A stretch of DNA of 6,605 nucleotides. Origin: Desulfobacteraceae bacterium (GTDB taxonomy: Bacteria > Desulfobacterota > DSM-4660 > Desulfatiglandales > Desulfatiglandaceae). Position 1 is the stretch's first letter. Each line of letters starts with the position of its first letter. The notes under the pieces are model-generated. The model was not told where the DNA came from, ran no database searches, and was given only the letters and a program-made list of their open reading frames with translations. Positions 6,484 to 6,605 of the stretch are shown one piece after another. Location of the stretch: positions 1 to 6,605 of the forward strand of contig JAUWMY010000148.1 of NCBI GenBank assembly GCA_030612945.1, given 5' to 3'. The position numbers and the translations under genes were made by a program.

Positions 6484-6523
6484 CGTTCACGGGTTCAAAG
6501 GTTCAAAGGTTCAAGGGTTGGAT
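6484..6523. repeat. Iterated 8-base repeat after the operon
   Basis: After CGTTCACG come tandem units GGTTCAAA (6492-6499), GGTTCAAA (6500-6507), GGTTCAAG (6508-6515) and a decayed GGTTGGAT (6516-6523). Positions 6484-6503 match the reverse complement of 740-759 at 18 of 20 positions, so related repeats in opposite orientation lie on both sides of the operon. It begins 11 bases after the fadE stop. It does not form a stem with a T-run, and no clear intrinsic terminator was found between 6473 and the window end. Confidence 0.65.
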
Positions 6524-6605
6524 TCTCATCACCATACGTCATTTTGTAAACGTTTTGTACGGGAAAACCGACCGCTTCCACATCCCCACAAACCTGCCCG
6601 CCATT

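Noticed and set aside
6491..6515. GGTTCAAA resembling the T-arm of a tRNA
   Set aside because: It is an 8-base tandem repeat without acceptor, D or anticodon stems.

Overview
The window holds one complete, ordinary-looking fatty-acid beta-oxidation operon on the + strand, plus the 5' end of an unrelated gene leaving the window on the - strand. The operon encodes a fused 3-hydroxyacyl-CoA dehydrogenase/enoyl-CoA hydratase (909-3341), an acyl-CoA thiolase (3419-4603) and a long-type acyl-CoA dehydrogenase (4679-6472). Order, domain layout and protein lengths match the fadN-fadA-fadE operon of Bacillus. The protein and intergenic style instead suggest a Gram-negative anaerobe of the Desulfobacterota (sulfate-reducer-like) type: mid-GC genes, strong AAGGAGG-type ribosome sites, and short degenerate word repeats in nearly every intergenic gap. 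The taxonomic guess is inference and no marker gene is present.

Layout. Positions 1-248 (-) encode the N-terminus of a nucleotide-sugar dehydrogenase, cut by the window edge. Positions 249-908 are a 660-base divergent intergenic region. Its left half is GC-rich and able to fold (hairpin 447-481), and it overlaps a 72-codon reverse open frame without a good start. Its right part holds a hairpin-containing repeat (712-759), two A-tracts spaced one helical turn apart, a sigma-70-like promoter (786-814) and a perfect 30-bp palindrome (817-846). The core of that palindrome, TGAATGA-N4-TCATTCA, has the arms of the operator bound by the TetR-family fatty-acid regulator FadR of Bacillus. The three fad genes follow with gaps of 77 and 75 bases, each containing a different imperfect inverted repeat. 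After the last gene come 133 bases starting with an iterated 8-base repeat whose first 20 bases match, inverted, the repeat before the operon.

How the genes work together. The acyl-CoA dehydrogenase makes the trans-2-enoyl-CoA. The fused protein hydrates it and oxidises the 3-hydroxyacyl-CoA to 3-ketoacyl-CoA, and the thiolase cleaves off acetyl-CoA. Together these cover all four steps of the spiral. No acyl-CoA ligase, electron-transfer flavoprotein or regulator gene lies inside the window. The promoter-operator arrangement suggests repression relieved by long-chain acyl-CoA, which is inference from the operator's likeness.

I found no convincing undescribed system. The best leads are the FadR-like operator in a probable non-Bacillus genome, the related repeats in opposite orientation at both ends of the operon, and the unexplained structured region at 318-533.
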